From NCBI RefSeq assembly GCF_001045455.1, contig NZ_LFNE01000003.1, positions 372,001 through 436,000 on the forward strand: DNA of 64,000 nt. Reading direction: 5' to 3'. The translations under genes and the position numbers were made by a program. Below the pieces are notes generated by a model. The model was not told the DNA's origin. It ran no database searches and saw only the letters and a program-made list of their open reading frames with translations. Origin of the DNA: Chryseobacterium sp. FH2. GTDB lineage: Bacteria > Bacteroidota > Bacteroidia > Flavobacteriales > Weeksellaceae. This document shows, piece after piece, positions 44,353 through 54,337 of this stretch; within the stretch, counting starts at the first letter, position 1; the number at the start of each line of letters is the position of its first letter.

Positions 44353-45984
44353 TTATTGTACCTTTTTATAATCGATGTAATAAGCCTGATTAAACTCAGC
44401 AGGATTATTATTTTTTAGTTTTACAGTTTGCCATTTTTCGGTTGGGTTAATGGTTTGGTCGCCATTGATTCTGATCGGCAGTTTTAAATTTTTAACAGCA
44501 TCTGTATAGCGGAATTTTAGCTCCTGTCCTTTTTGAGAATATTCCAAAACCGGGACTTGTGTTGTTCTTAAATATTGATTGAAAACACTTGAGAAATCAA
44601 TTCCGGATTTTTTTGAAATATAACTTTCGATTTGTTCTGTTGTTACTGTTTGATGATAAAAATCTTTACTGATTCCTCTTAAAATTTGCCTGAATTTTTC
44701 ATCATTATTGATAACCTGACGGATGGTGTGAAGCATACTTGCTCCTTTAGGATACATATCTCCGCTTCCTTCATTTCTTACCCCATATTTTCCAATAATG
44801 GGAACGTCATTCTGAATTTTCTTTCTAATTCCGATGGCATAAATATCCGCAGACTTTTTATCCATGTATTTTTCTGTGAAAAGAACTTCAGAATACATCG
44901 TGAAACTTTCATGAATCCACATATCTGCCTGATCTTTGGCGGTGATGTTATTAGCAAACCATTCGTGGCCGCTTTCATGAATGATAATATAATCCCAGTT
45001 TAAACCGATTCCTGTTCCTGAGAAATCCATTCCTAGATAACCGTTTTGATAACCGTTTCCATACGCAACATTACTTTGATGTTCCATGCCTAAATATGGC
45101 GAATCTACAAGTTTGTAAGAATCCTCATAGAAAGGATAAGGACCAAACCAGTATTCAAATGCCGAGAGCATGGGTTTTACTTGCTGGAATTGCTTTTTAG
45201 CTTTTTCTAAATTATAATCTAACACCCAATAATCAAGATCAAGTTTTCCTTTTTCTCCGTTGAAAGTATCTTTAAAATTCACATATTTCCCAATATTAGG
45301 AATGATGGAATAGGGGTTGATAGGATTTTTAACTTCCCAGGTATATATAATTTTATCGCCTTCTGCTTTTTTATCGATTAATCTCCCGTTTCCTACACCT
45401 ACCAAATCTTTTGGAGTAATAATTTTCATTATGATTCCGTTATCCGGCTCATCGCTCCAAATATCTTTTGTCGGAAGCCAAATCGAAGCTCCTATTCCCT
45501 CATCGGCAACACTCATCCAGGGATTTCCATTTTCATCTTGTGTGAAAACCCAACCTCCGTCCCAAGGTGCGCGTTTTGCAATGACAGGATTTCCGGAATA
45601 GGTTACATCAATCGTATATTTTTCTCCCTTTTTGAAATTTTTATTAGTTTTAACCCAAATAAAATCGCCGTCCTGTTTATATCCAGTAATCGGGAAGTTT
45701 CCTTCCACCTTATCGGCTTTCATTGGCTGTTGTAAGTCAATTTGGAAAGTTGGGTTTACAATATCTTTTATGATTTCGAAACTGATTTTATTATTGCCTT
45801 TAATACTTTGTTGGCTAAAATCTGGCTCAACAGATAAATCATATTTTTTAACATCCCAAAAATTTCGGAACTGTGTGTTAGAACCCTTTAAAGTGTCCTG
45901 TTTTGTGAAGATTTTATCCTTTTCAAAGAATTGTCCAAATGACAATCCCGATACAAATAAAAGTGTATATGACAGCTTTTTCAT
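44353..45984 (-). CDS. M1 family aminopeptidase
   Basis: 543 residues with a signal peptide ('LFVSGLSFGQ'). Zinc ligands: His336-E-S-G-His340 and Glu359 in 'WIHESFTMYSE', giving the M1 spacing HExxH-x18-E. The N-terminal beta domain runs to about residue 210. It lacks the long C-terminal helical domain of classical aminopeptidase N, as is usual for this shorter group. It probably digests peptides in the periplasm. Confidence 0.93.
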   Translation of the reverse strand: MKKLSYTLLFVSGLSFGQFFEKDKIFTKQDTLKGSNTQFRNFWDVKKYDLSVEPDFSQQSIKGNNKISFEIIKDIVNPTFQIDLQQPMKADKVEGNFPITGYKQDGDFIWVKTNKNFKKGEKYTIDVTYSGNPVIAKRAPWDGGWVFTQDENGNPWMSVADEGIGASIWLPTKDIWSDEPDNGIIMKIITPKDLVGVGNGRLIDKKAEGDKIIYTWEVKNPINPYSIIPNIGKYVNFKDTFNGEKGKLDLDYWVLDYNLEKAKKQFQQVKPMLSAFEYWFGPYPFYEDSYKLVDSPYLGMEHQSNVAYGNGYQNGYLGMDFSGTGIGLNWDYIIIHESGHEWFANNITAKDQADMWIHESFTMYSEVLFTEKYMDKKSADIYAIGIRKKIQNDVPIIGKYGVRNEGSGDMYPKGASMLHTIRQVINNDEKFRQILRGISKDFYHQTVTTEQIESYISKKSGIDFSSVFNQYLRTTQVPVLEYSQKGQELKFRYTDAVKNLKLPIRINGDQTINPTEKWQTVKLKNNNPAEFNQAYYIDYKKVQ

Positions 45985-46098
45985 TTAAAATTAAATTAAC
46001 TCTTTCCAAAAATAGAAAATTAATCAATAATAAACTGCGAAAGAACAAAATATACGTGTTTTTAAATCAGATACACTTCTTTATGATAATAAGAAAAA

Positions 46099-46120
46099 TC
46101 CCGCAGACATCAATGCGGGA
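46099..46120 (-). terminator. Terminator of tatC
   Basis: A 7-bp stem TCCCGCA/TGCGGGA (46099-46105 with 46114-46120). On the minus strand it is followed by a T-rich run. Confidence 0.75.
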
Positions 46121-46144
46121 ATATATTATAAAGCTTAGCTAAAG

Positions 46145-46972
46145 CTATTTCTGAACGGCTGGAAGATTTCCTTCACGTTTCTGAACTTTTTTATACGTAT
46201 ATGAACACATCAAAATACTGAACTCATACAATAAAAGAAGGGGCAAGGCAGCCATAATCATACTTAAAACGTCTGCCGGGGTAATAATAGCTGCTACAAC
46301 CATAATCAATACAATCGCATGACGACGGTAAGTTCTCATAAACAGGGGGGTCAGAATTCCGATGCTTGTAAGGAAATAAATAAGAATAGGGAAAAGAAAA
46401 ATAACTCCCATTCCTAGAACTACCTGTAAAAATAGAGTTGTATAATCGCTTAAATCGTAAAGCGGAACAATAATATCTGAAATCTTAAAAATAACTCCAA
46501 AATTTACGGCAAAAGGAAGGATTAAAAAATATCCGCATAAAACCCCGATCATAAACAACATCCAGACTGCATTAATGATAAAGATTGAATTTTTTCTTTC
46601 TTTCGGATGAAGTGCGGGGCTGATAAATCTCCAAAGCTCCCAAACAATATAAGGAAAAGCAGCTACCATACCACCAAATATGGAAACAGCCATCATTACG
46701 TTAAACTGTTGGTAAAGCTTACTTGCACGTACGGGAAAATCTTTGGGAAGGTGAATGCTGTTTTCACCCAAAAGCATTCTCGAAAAGTGATTTACAATCT
46801 TGAAAGTCGGAAAATCATTCCTTGTAGGACCAAAAAAGATGTGATCCATAATCCAGTTGATATTAAAGCCGACAACAAATGCAGCTACTATAATAGCAAG
46901 AATTGAGCGGATGAGGTGACCTCTTAATTCTCCAATATGCCCAAGAAAGGACATGTCTTTACCTTCACTCAC
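46145..46972 (-). CDS. tatC: Sec-independent protein translocase TatC
   Basis: 275 residues with six transmembrane helices. The N-terminal 'FLGHIGELRGHLIRS' is the TatC signature that binds twin-arginine signal peptides. A long periplasmic loop (about 45-85) is typical of Bacteroidota TatC. It exports folded proteins together with TatA/B, which are not in this window. It is followed downstream by the M1 gene after a terminator; kdsD lies upstream, 138 bases away. Confidence 0.95.
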   Translation of the reverse strand: MSEGKDMSFLGHIGELRGHLIRSILAIIVAAFVVGFNINWIMDHIFFGPTRNDFPTFKIVNHFSRMLLGENSIHLPKDFPVRASKLYQQFNVMMAVSIFGGMVAAFPYIVWELWRFISPALHPKERKNSIFIINAVWMLFMIGVLCGYFLILPFAVNFGVIFKISDIIVPLYDLSDYTTLFLQVVLGMGVIFLFPILIYFLTSIGILTPLFMRTYRRHAIVLIMVVAAIITPADVLSMIMAALPLLLLYEFSILMCSYTYKKVQKREGNLPAVQK

Positions 46973-47110
46973 AGAATATATTTTTAAGGATTCAAATTTA
47001 TGAAATATTTAAAGAAGTTAGAGGGTAGAAATTTAGAAGTTAGTTTATTTATTAATCTGAAAAATTTTCACATTTTCAATATTAACTTCAAGCCTTGTGT
47101 TTCTTAACTT

Positions 47111-48070
47111 TTAATTTATTCCCTCATCCAACAACTTATGCAAATCAATAATTCCGAAATATTTTCCGTTTTCCGTTACGATAAGCTGACCGATATTGTT
47201 TTCTTTTAAAATTTTCATGGCTTCTTTTGCCAAAGCACTTCTTTCAATTGTTTTAGGGTTTGCAGACATGATATCTTTTGCTAAAACCTTAGAAATATCA
47301 TCCCCTTTCATTAGCATTCTTCTCAAATCACCATCAGTAATTACACCGATGATTTCGTCTTCATTAGCCACCACTGTGATTCCATGTCTTGAGCTGCTGA
47401 TAGAAATAATCACATCTTTCACCGTATCGTTTTCTGTGACCTGAGGTTTTTGTGAAGAAAGGAAATCGTCAACTTTCGAAATTAAGTTTTTTCCCAGGCT
47501 TCCTCCCGGATGAAATTTTGCAAAGTCGTTAGCTTTAAATTCATTCAATTCCATTAAAGCAACTGCTAGAGCATCTCCAAGAGACATTTGTAGGGTTGTT
47601 GAGCTTGTAGGGGCCAGTTTATTGGGGCAAGCTTCCATGTCAACATGAGTATCTAGAATAACTTCAGAAAATTCAGCAAGTTTGCTGTTTTTATTTCCTG
47701 TCATTGCGATTAGTGCAGAAGAATAGTCTTTTAAATAAGGAACCAAGTTTACAATTTCAGGTGAGTTCCCCGAATTGGAAATACATAAAACCACATCCTG
47801 TTTCTGGATAACCCCCAAATCTCCGTGAATGGCCTCTGAAGCATGAAGAAACTGTGAAGGAGTTCCGGTAGAATTTAACGTTGCAACAATTTTATTTCCG
47901 ACATGAGCCGACTTACCGATTCCTACCACTATTAGCTTACCTTTTGCAGAATGTATGATTTCGACAGCTTTTACAAAATCATCGTCAAGTCTGTTTTTAA
48001 GTTTCTCAAGTTCTGAAATTTCTATTTCTAAAGTGCTTTTTGCTATTGAAATGATGTTGGCTTTTTCCAT
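47111..48070 (-). CDS. kdsD: D-arabinose 5-phosphate isomerase (KpsF/GutQ family)
   Basis: 319 residues. The SIS domain (about 30-190) has 'VVGIGKSAHVGNK', 'HGDLGVIQKQDV' and 'CISNSGNSPEIVNL'. Two CBS domains follow (about 205-260 and 268-319). It makes D-arabinose 5-phosphate, the first step toward Kdo of lipopolysaccharide. It is divergent from recQ. Confidence 0.94.
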   Translation of the reverse strand: MEKANIISIAKSTLEIEISELEKLKNRLDDDFVKAVEIIHSAKGKLIVVGIGKSAHVGNKIVATLNSTGTPSQFLHASEAIHGDLGVIQKQDVVLCISNSGNSPEIVNLVPYLKDYSSALIAMTGNKNSKLAEFSEVILDTHVDMEACPNKLAPTSSTTLQMSLGDALAVALMELNEFKANDFAKFHPGGSLGKNLISKVDDFLSSQKPQVTENDTVKDVIISISSSRHGITVVANEDEIIGVITDGDLRRMLMKGDDISKVLAKDIMSANPKTIERSALAKEAMKILKENNIGQLIVTENGKYFGIIDLHKLLDEGIN

Positions 48071-48190
48071 TTTACTTTTATAGGGGTGTATACAATAAAT
48101 ATCTTAAAAAACGTTATATTTTAAAAAGAATATTTAATATAAATTTTATTTTTATAAATTCGTTCGCTTTTATTTTAAGCAAAATTTTTA

Positions 48191-48198
48191 TAACTTTG
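48191..48198 (+). promoter_or_regulatory. Probable -7 element of recQ
   Basis: TAACTTTG fits TAnnTTTG and lies 32 bases before the start. No TTG at standard spacing. Confidence 0.45.
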
Positions 48199-48230
48199 GG
48201 ATAGATGCAAATTTAGCAATAGAAAATTAG

Positions 48231-50435
48231 ATGAGCGCAAAAAAAGCCAATTTATCAGGCGAATTGAAAAAATATTTCGGGTTTTCTACTTTTAAAGGCC
48301 AGCAAGAACAAATTATAGAAAACCTGTTAGAAGGGAAGGATATATTTGTCTTGATGCCGACGGGAGGAGGTAAATCCTTATGCTATCAGCTTCCGGCACT
48401 TATTTCCGAGGGCACAGCAATAGTGGTTTCGCCCTTAATAGCCTTAATGAAAAATCAGGTAGATGCGGTAAACGGTCTTTCATCTGATGACGGAGTAGCA
48501 CACGTTTTAAATTCATCATTAAACAAAACGCAGACCAAACAGGTTTTCGACGACATTAAAAGCGGTAAGACAAAACTTCTGTATGTAGCTCCTGAATCTT
48601 TAATTAAAGAAGATTATCTGGACTTTTTGAAAGAAGTAAAGATTTCATTCTTTGCTATTGATGAGGCACACTGTATTTCAGAATGGGGACATGATTTCAG
48701 ACCGGAATACAGGAATCTGAAACAGATTATCGATAAAATTGCAAACGTACCCGTTATAGCACTTACGGCTACTGCAACTCCTAAGGTTCAGGATGATATC
48801 CAGAAAACGTTGGGAATGACTAATGCGTTGGTATTCAAGGAAAGTTTCAATAGACCGAATCTCTATTATGAGGTACGGCCTAAAGTAAATGTAGATAAGG
48901 AAATTGTAAAATTTATTAACCAACATAAGGGCAAGTCAGGGATTGTTTACTGTTTGAGCAGGAGAAAGGTTGAAGAATTTGCTCAGCTTTTACAGGTAAA
49001 CGGAGTAAATGCTTTACCATATCATGCCGGCCTAGACCAAAAAGTAAGGGTTACAAATCAAGATAAGTTCCTGATGGAAGATGTTGATGTAATTGTTGCA
49101 ACAATTGCTTTTGGAATGGGAATTGACAAACCTGATGTACGTTTTGTAATTCATTATGATTTTCCGAAATCTTTGGAAAGTTATTATCAGGAAACCGGCC
49201 GTGCAGGCCGGGATGGCGGAGAAGGATACTGTCTGGCTTTCTACGATCCAAAAGATATTGAAAAATTAGAGAAATTCTTGGCTCAGAAACCTGTTTCTGA
49301 GAGAGAGATTGGCCTGCAACTTTTGAATGAAGTGGTTGGTTATGCCGAAACTTCAATGAGCAGAAGACAATATATATTGTATTATTTTGGTGAAAACTTC
49401 GATCCGGTCAATGGCGAAGGTGCTAATATGTGTGATAACGCATCAAACCCGCCAAAATTGAAGGATGCTACCAACGATTTGAAGAAAGTTTTGGAATTAA
49501 TTGATGATAATGCAGAAAAATTCAAAGCAAAGGATTTGATTTCTGTGATTGCAGGAAAGGAAAATGCGGTGACAAAATCTTATAAGCTGGAGCAAAGTTC
49601 TTATTTCGGCTTTGGAAAAGATGAAAAAGATAATTATTGGAAAACTATTTTAAGACAGGCAACAGTTCAGAATTTTTTACAGAAAGATATTGAAACGTAT
49701 GGAGTTTTAAAGATATCGGAAAAGGGAAGACAGGTTTTAAATGGTAAACTGGAACATTCGTTTTTAATTGCCGAAGACAGAGAATTTGATTTAACCCAGA
49801 CAAAGGCTGAAAGTGATCAGGTTCAGTTACAGTCCAGCGGAGGTTTGGACCAAAATTTATATAGTCTATTAAAGGAATTAAGAAAGAAAGTCGCAAAGAA
49901 ATACGGAATTCCGCCTTACACGGTCTTTATGGATCCCAGTTTGGAAGATATGACGGTACAATATCCTGTCACTTTAGATGAAATTGCAAAAATTTATGGT
50001 GTTGGTGAAGGAAAAGCTAAGAAATATGGGAAAGAATTTGCTGATTTTATCAATAAATATGTAGAAGATAATAATATCGAGCGTACTCAGGATATGGTAT
50101 TGAAACAGGTGGCAAACAAATCCAGCCACAAAGTTTTCATCATCCAAAGTACAGATAAAAAAATAGACCTTGAAGATATTGCAAGAGCTAAAAATCTTAC
50201 GATGGATGAATTGTTGAAAGAAATGGAACGTATTGTTTATCAGGGAACAAAACTTAATATTGATTATTATATTGAAGATAATTTTGACGAAGATATTGTT
50301 GATGGCTTTATGGAATTCATGAACGAATCTGAAAGCGATAGTATGAAAGTCTTGTTGGATGAATTTGGCGATGAGCTTTCCGATGAAGAAGTAAGAATGT
50401 TGAGAATAAAATTCATTAGTGATGTTGCTAATTAA
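48231..50435 (+). CDS. recQ: ATP-dependent DNA helicase RecQ
   Basis: 734 residues. Walker A Lys48 in '[10 protein letters not shown]', D144-E-A-H147 box, and motif VI '[10 protein letters not shown]' are intact. A RecQ C-terminal region and an HRDC-like end ('[19 protein letters not shown]') follow. The zinc-binding segment is degenerate: only Cys401 remains in '[14 protein letters not shown]' where E. coli RecQ has four Cys. Flavobacterial RecQ proteins often look like this, as far as I recall. It unwinds DNA 3' to 5' in recombination and repair. A terminator follows directly. Confidence 0.94.
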   Translation: MSAKKANLSGELKKYFGFSTFKGQQEQIIENLLEGKDIFVLMPTGGGKSLCYQLPALISEGTAIVVSPLIALMKNQVDAVNGLSSDDGVAHVLNSSLNKTQTKQVFDDIKSGKTKLLYVAPESLIKEDYLDFLKEVKISFFAIDEAHCISEWGHDFRPEYRNLKQIIDKIANVPVIALTATATPKVQDDIQKTLGMTNALVFKESFNRPNLYYEVRPKVNVDKEIVKFINQHKGKSGIVYCLSRRKVEEFAQLLQVNGVNALPYHAGLDQKVRVTNQDKFLMEDVDVIVATIAFGMGIDKPDVRFVIHYDFPKSLESYYQETGRAGRDGGEGYCLAFYDPKDIEKLEKFLAQKPVSEREIGLQLLNEVVGYAETSMSRRQYILYYFGENFDPVNGEGANMCDNASNPPKLKDATNDLKKVLELIDDNAEKFKAKDLISVIAGKENAVTKSYKLEQSSYFGFGKDEKDNYWKTILRQATVQNFLQKDIETYGVLKISEKGRQVLNGKLEHSFLIAEDREFDLTQTKAESDQVQLQSSGGLDQNLYSLLKELRKKVAKKYGIPPYTVFMDPSLEDMTVQYPVTLDEIAKIYGVGEGKAKKYGKEFADFINKYVEDNNIERTQDMVLKQVANKSSHKVFIIQSTDKKIDLEDIARAKNLTMDELLKEMERIVYQGTKLNIDYYIEDNFDEDIVDGFMEFMNESESDSMKVLLDEFGDELSDEEVRMLRIKFISDVAN

Positions 50436-50448
50436 AGTTAAAAATATT

Positions 50449-50479
50449 AACCTTACCTGCATTATGGGTGAGGTTTTTT
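50449..50479 (+). terminator. Terminator of recQ abutting the next start codon
   Basis: AACCTTACCT pairs with GGGTGAGGTT (50449-50458 with 50466-50475, two G-T pairs), then six T. The next gene's ATG is only seven bases further. Confidence 0.8.
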
Positions 50480-50485
50480 AATAAA

Positions 50486-51568
50486 ATGAAAAAAATTTCT
50501 GTCATATTTATTCTGCCGGATTTGGAAACCGGGGGTGCGGAAAGAATTGTTACCACTATTGCGAATCATCTCTCCAGGGATAGATTTGAACCTAAGATTT
50601 TGCTTTTACGTAAGGAAGGAGGCTATCTCAGCTTTCTTAAGAATGATGTTGAAATTATTGATGTAAATAGGGAAAGAATCAGGCATTCATTAAAACCAAT
50701 TTTAAGGGAGATTTACCGAAGAAAACCAGACATTGTATTTTCTGGTTTTGGTGAAGTAAATGCCTATTTATCTCTATTTATCAAGCTTTTCCCAAAAACA
50801 AAATTTATTGCACGAGAAACGAATGTCGTTACACAGCACGTTACAAGAAAAGAAATAAAGTTTTTTTATAATTTTTACAATAATTACCAGAGAATCATTG
50901 CACAAAGTGATGATATGAAGAAGGATTTGATTAATAATTTTAATATTAGACAAAGTAAGATTGTCAAGATAAATAATCCTGTTGATTTTGATTTTATTGA
51001 ATCAAAACTGGCTGCTTCTACAAAACCTGAAAGCTTTAAATATAATTATAAAAATGTTGTTGCTATCGGTAATTTATCTGCCAGAAAGGGTTTTGATAAT
51101 TTGCTGAAAGTTTTTTCCAGACTTAAAAATGAGAATATTATTCTTCATATTTTAGGGGATGGTAAAGACAGGGAAATTCTTCATCAAATGAAAGATTTTT
51201 TAGATTTAAAGCAGGTTATCTTCCATGGAAGACAGGAAAATCCTTATCAGTTTCTAAAATATGCAGATCTATTTATACTTTCTTCAAGATATGAAGGTTT
51301 TCCCAATGTTTTACTGGAAGCAGGAGCCTGCGGAACGTATTCTTTAGCCAACAATTGCCCAGGCGGAATCAATGAAATTATTCAGGACAAAACAAACGGG
51401 GAAATTTCAGATATCGAAAATCATGAAGATTTCGCACAGAAAATCATGAATATCCTGCATTATTCCTATGATAAAGACGCAATAAAAAACTCCATAAAAT
51501 CTAGATTTTCAAAAAATATTATTTTAGACATGTATGAAAAGGTTTTGCTGGATTTGATGAAGAAATAA
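50486..51568 (+). CDS. Glycosyltransferase family 4-like
   Basis: 360 residues, GT-B fold. 'ILPDLETGGAERIV' is the N-terminal signature. The C-terminal domain has 'NLSARKGFDNLLKVF', 'HILGDGKDREIL', 'FHGRQENPYQFLKYADLFIL' and 'SSRYEGFPNVLLEAGACG', with the E-x7-E nucleotide-sugar motif. It transfers a sugar from a nucleotide donor to a glycan or lipid acceptor. An in-frame GTG at 50468 lies inside the recQ terminator, so ATG at 50486 is preferred. It may be read through from recQ. Confidence 0.92.
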   Translation: MKKISVIFILPDLETGGAERIVTTIANHLSRDRFEPKILLLRKEGGYLSFLKNDVEIIDVNRERIRHSLKPILREIYRRKPDIVFSGFGEVNAYLSLFIKLFPKTKFIARETNVVTQHVTRKEIKFFYNFYNNYQRIIAQSDDMKKDLINNFNIRQSKIVKINNPVDFDFIESKLAASTKPESFKYNYKNVVAIGNLSARKGFDNLLKVFSRLKNENIILHILGDGKDREILHQMKDFLDLKQVIFHGRQENPYQFLKYADLFILSSRYEGFPNVLLEAGACGTYSLANNCPGGINEIIQDKTNGEISDIENHEDFAQKIMNILHYSYDKDAIKNSIKSRFSKNIILDMYEKVLLDLMKK

Positions 51569-51682
51569 TTTAGATTCGAAATTTTGCATGAATTTTAGTA
51601 ACAGGTTATTCCGTTTATTATCACAAATAAAGGTCATTTTCAAAATTGACAAATCTCACTTTCATGCTTGGTAATTTATCAG

Positions 51683-51690
51683 TAAATTTG
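51683..51690 (+). promoter_or_regulatory. -7 element of lpd
   Basis: TAAATTTG fits TAnnTTTG, 42 bases before the start codon. Confidence 0.5.
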
Positions 51691-51732
51691 TAAGAATTAA
51701 GATAGATAATAATAACAAATTCATAAAATAAC

Positions 51733-53136
51733 ATGAGTCAATTCGATGTTACCGTAATCGGTTCTGGTCCTGGTGGATATGTTGCTGCAATCCGTGCTGC
51801 ACAATTAGGTTTCACAACAGCAATTATTGAAAAATATCCAACTTTAGGAGGAACTTGTCTTAACGTAGGATGCATCCCGTCAAAAGCTCTTTTGGACAGT
51901 TCTGAACATTTTGAGAACGCAAAACACAATTTTGCTGGCCACGGAATCATTATTAACGAGCCTCAAGCTGATATTGCAAGAATGGTTGAACGTAAAAATG
52001 AGGTTATCAAACAAAATACTGATGGAATCAGCTACCTGATGAACAAAAACAAAATCACTGTTTTTGAAGGTGTTGGAAGCTTCGAATCTGCTACTCAGAT
52101 TAAAGTAACAAAAAATGACGGTTCTACGGAAACGATCGAATCTAAATATACAATCATTGCAACGGGTTCAAAACCATCTTCTTTACCTTTTATTTCAATT
52201 GATAAAGAAAGAGTAATTACTTCTACGGAAGCTTTAAACCTTAAGGAAATTCCTAAACATTTGGTAGTTATCGGTGGTGGAGTTATCGGCCTTGAATTAG
52301 GTTCAGTTTATTTAAGATTAGGAGCCCAGGTAACTGTTGTTGAGTTTATGGATAAAATCATCCCTGGAATGGATGGAGCTTTAAGTAAAGAATTAACTAA
52401 AGTTCTTAAAAAGCAGGGAATGAAATTCATGCTTTCCACGGCTGTTTCTGCTGTTGAAAGAAATGGTGATACTGTAAAAATTACGGCTAAAGATAAAAAA
52501 GGAGAAGAAGTAACTGTAGAAGGAGATTATTGTTTGGTTTCTGTAGGTAGAAAACCTTACACAGATGGCCTTGGACTAGAAAAAGCAGGTGTTGAATTAG
52601 ACGAAAGAGGAAGAGTAAAAACAAACGACCACTTACAGACAAACGTTGCCAATATCTATGCAATCGGTGACGTTATCAAAGGTGCAATGTTGGCTCACAA
52701 AGCTGAAGAAGAAGGAGTTTTCGTTGCTGAAACGTTAGCTGGACAAAAACCTCACGTTAACTATAATTTAATTCCCGGTGTTGTTTATACTTGGCCGGAA
52801 GTTGCCGGAGTTGGTAAAACTGAAGAACAATTGAAAGAAGAAGGTGTGGCTTACAAAGTTGGTTCTTTCCCAATGAGAGCCTTAGGAAGAAGCCGTGCAA
52901 GTGGTGATGTTGATGGTTTGGTTAAAATCATTGCAGACGAGAAAACTGATGAGGTTTTGGGTATGCATATTATAGGAGCTAGAGCGGCAGATCTTATTGC
53001 AGAAGGGGTAATTGCAATGGAGTTCCGTGCAAGTGCTGAAGATATCGCAAGAAGTTCTCACGCCCACCCTACATACGCCGAAGCTATTAAGGAGGCTGCG
53101 TTGGATGCAACTGGAAAAAGACCTATTCATATGTAA
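51733..53136 (+). CDS. lpdA: Dihydrolipoyl dehydrogenase (E3)
   Basis: 467 residues. FAD motif 'VIGSGPGGYVAAIRAAQLG' at 9-27, redox disulfide Cys42/Cys47 in 'GGTCLNVGCIPSK', NAD motif 'VIGGGVIGLELGS', and C-terminal 'HAHPTYAEA' with the catalytic His-Glu pair. It regenerates lipoamide in pyruvate and 2-oxoglutarate dehydrogenase complexes and in glycine cleavage. It stands alone, so it probably serves several complexes. Confidence 0.96.
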   Translation: MSQFDVTVIGSGPGGYVAAIRAAQLGFTTAIIEKYPTLGGTCLNVGCIPSKALLDSSEHFENAKHNFAGHGIIINEPQADIARMVERKNEVIKQNTDGISYLMNKNKITVFEGVGSFESATQIKVTKNDGSTETIESKYTIIATGSKPSSLPFISIDKERVITSTEALNLKEIPKHLVVIGGGVIGLELGSVYLRLGAQVTVVEFMDKIIPGMDGALSKELTKVLKKQGMKFMLSTAVSAVERNGDTVKITAKDKKGEEVTVEGDYCLVSVGRKPYTDGLGLEKAGVELDERGRVKTNDHLQTNVANIYAIGDVIKGAMLAHKAEEEGVFVAETLAGQKPHVNYNLIPGVVYTWPEVAGVGKTEEQLKEEGVAYKVGSFPMRALGRSRASGDVDGLVKIIADEKTDEVLGMHIIGARAADLIAEGVIAMEFRASAEDIARSSHAHPTYAEAIKEAALDATGKRPIHM

Positions 53137-53173
53137 TATTTGATTAAAAATTTTAATCATTTAAATATAAATT

Positions 53174-53204
53174 AAGACTGTCATCAATTATTGGCAGTCT
53201 TTTT
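53174..53204 (+). terminator. Terminator of lpd
   Basis: AAGACTG pairs with CAGTCTT, followed by a T run. Confidence 0.8.
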
Positions 53205-53293
53205 ATTTTCTCAAACTCTTAGGCGCTCCGATACAACAACTCTTCAACTTGCAAATTATTTTCCTTACCTTTGTCAGCTAATTTTATCATTAC

Positions 53294-54118
53294 ATGCAAT
53301 TCGGGAAAACTCAGACTTTAAAAATTTCAGAAAAAATCAGTTCAGGATGGATTTTAACTGATGAATCAGGTGAAAAAGCTTTTTTGCCTAAAATTTTCAC
53401 TCAGGATGAAAAAGAAATTGGGGATGAGATTGAAGTTTTTGTGTATCAGGATGATAATAAATTAAAAGCAACAACAGAAATTCCATTGGCTGAAGTGGGT
53501 GAGTTTGCAGTAATGAGCTGTGTTCAAAGTCTTCCGAGTGGAGCTTTTATGGATTGGGGAATTATTAAAGATTTATTCATTCCTTATAAACAACAGAAAT
53601 CCAAAATCATTGAAGGTAAAAGATATCTGGTTTATATTTATATTGATGAAAGCTTAGATCTAATTACAGGAACAACAAAATTTAAAAGAAATCCTCAATA
53701 TGAAAATTTACCTTTCCAGAAAGGGGATAAGGTTGATTTGATTATGATGAATGAAAGCGAATTGGGCTGGAATGTTGTTATCAATAAAAAATACATCGGA
53801 TTGATCTATACATCAGATGTTTTCAAAAAATTATATCCTTTATCGGAAGAAAACGGTTATATCAAAGAAATTCGTGAAGACGGTAAAATAGATGTTTCTC
53901 TACAGCCTCAAGGTTTTGAAAATATTGATGAATTCAGGCTAAAAATCCTAAATAAATTAGAAGAAAATTACGGATTGCTTTATCTTTCAGACAAATCTTC
54001 ACCGGAAGAAATTAAAGATGAGGTTCAGATGAGTAAAAAGAATTTTAAGAAGGCCATTGGAGGTCTTTACAAAGATAAAGTGATTGATATTTTGGAAGAC
54101 AAAATAAAATTATTATAA
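53294..54118 (+). CDS. CvfB-like S1 RNA-binding protein
   Basis: 274 residues. S1-type beta-barrels span about 1-220 ('SGAFMDWGIIKDLFIPYKQQ' is the clearest). The C-terminal winged helix ends the protein ('EIKDEVQMSKKNFKKAIGGL'). This order fits CvfB/YitL, which binds RNA and affects virulence gene expression in Staphylococcus; the role in flavobacteria is unknown. Monocistronic. Confidence 0.9.
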   Translation: MQFGKTQTLKISEKISSGWILTDESGEKAFLPKIFTQDEKEIGDEIEVFVYQDDNKLKATTEIPLAEVGEFAVMSCVQSLPSGAFMDWGIIKDLFIPYKQQKSKIIEGKRYLVYIYIDESLDLITGTTKFKRNPQYENLPFQKGDKVDLIMMNESELGWNVVINKKYIGLIYTSDVFKKLYPLSEENGYIKEIREDGKIDVSLQPQGFENIDEFRLKILNKLEENYGLLYLSDKSSPEEIKDEVQMSKKNFKKAIGGLYKDKVIDILEDKIKLL

Positions 54119-54122
54119 AATG

Positions 54123-54156
54123 AAAGCGAGCAGAATTTTCTGCTCGCTTTTTTTTG
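54123..54156 (+). terminator. Terminator of the CvfB-like gene
   Basis: A 13-bp perfect stem (54123-54135 with 54138-54150) followed by eight or so T. Confidence 0.9.
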
Positions 54157-54265
54157 CTTATTATCAAAAGGTTGATTGTCCTTATAAAACTCTTCATTTA
54201 TCTCATTTCAATTCATTATTACATGATTAAAACATGATGTATATCATAATAATTTGTTTAATAAT

Positions 54266-54337
54266 TTTGTTTAACAATTTTGTCAAAAATGAAATTTGAT
54301 TTACATTTGCACAAATTTGTTTAACAAAAATGTCAAA
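54266..54337 (+). promoter_or_regulatory. Efflux-operon promoter bracketed by a 22-bp direct repeat
   Basis: TTG at 54280-54282, 19 bases, TACATTTG at 54302-54309: ideal promoter. A 22-bp motif starting TTTGTTTAACAA and ending GTCAAA occurs at 54266-54287 and 54316-54337, with 3 mismatches and exactly 50 bases apart. The first copy covers the -33 element, and the second covers the tetR start codon at 54330. A partial third copy (TTTGTTTAAT) begins at 54253. Probably the TetR operator. Confidence 0.75.

Noticed and set aside
49974..50462. 162-codon open frame on the minus strand
   Set aside because: Antisense to the end of recQ; Phe/Ile-rich, typical of a shadow of an Asp/Glu/Lys-rich gene.
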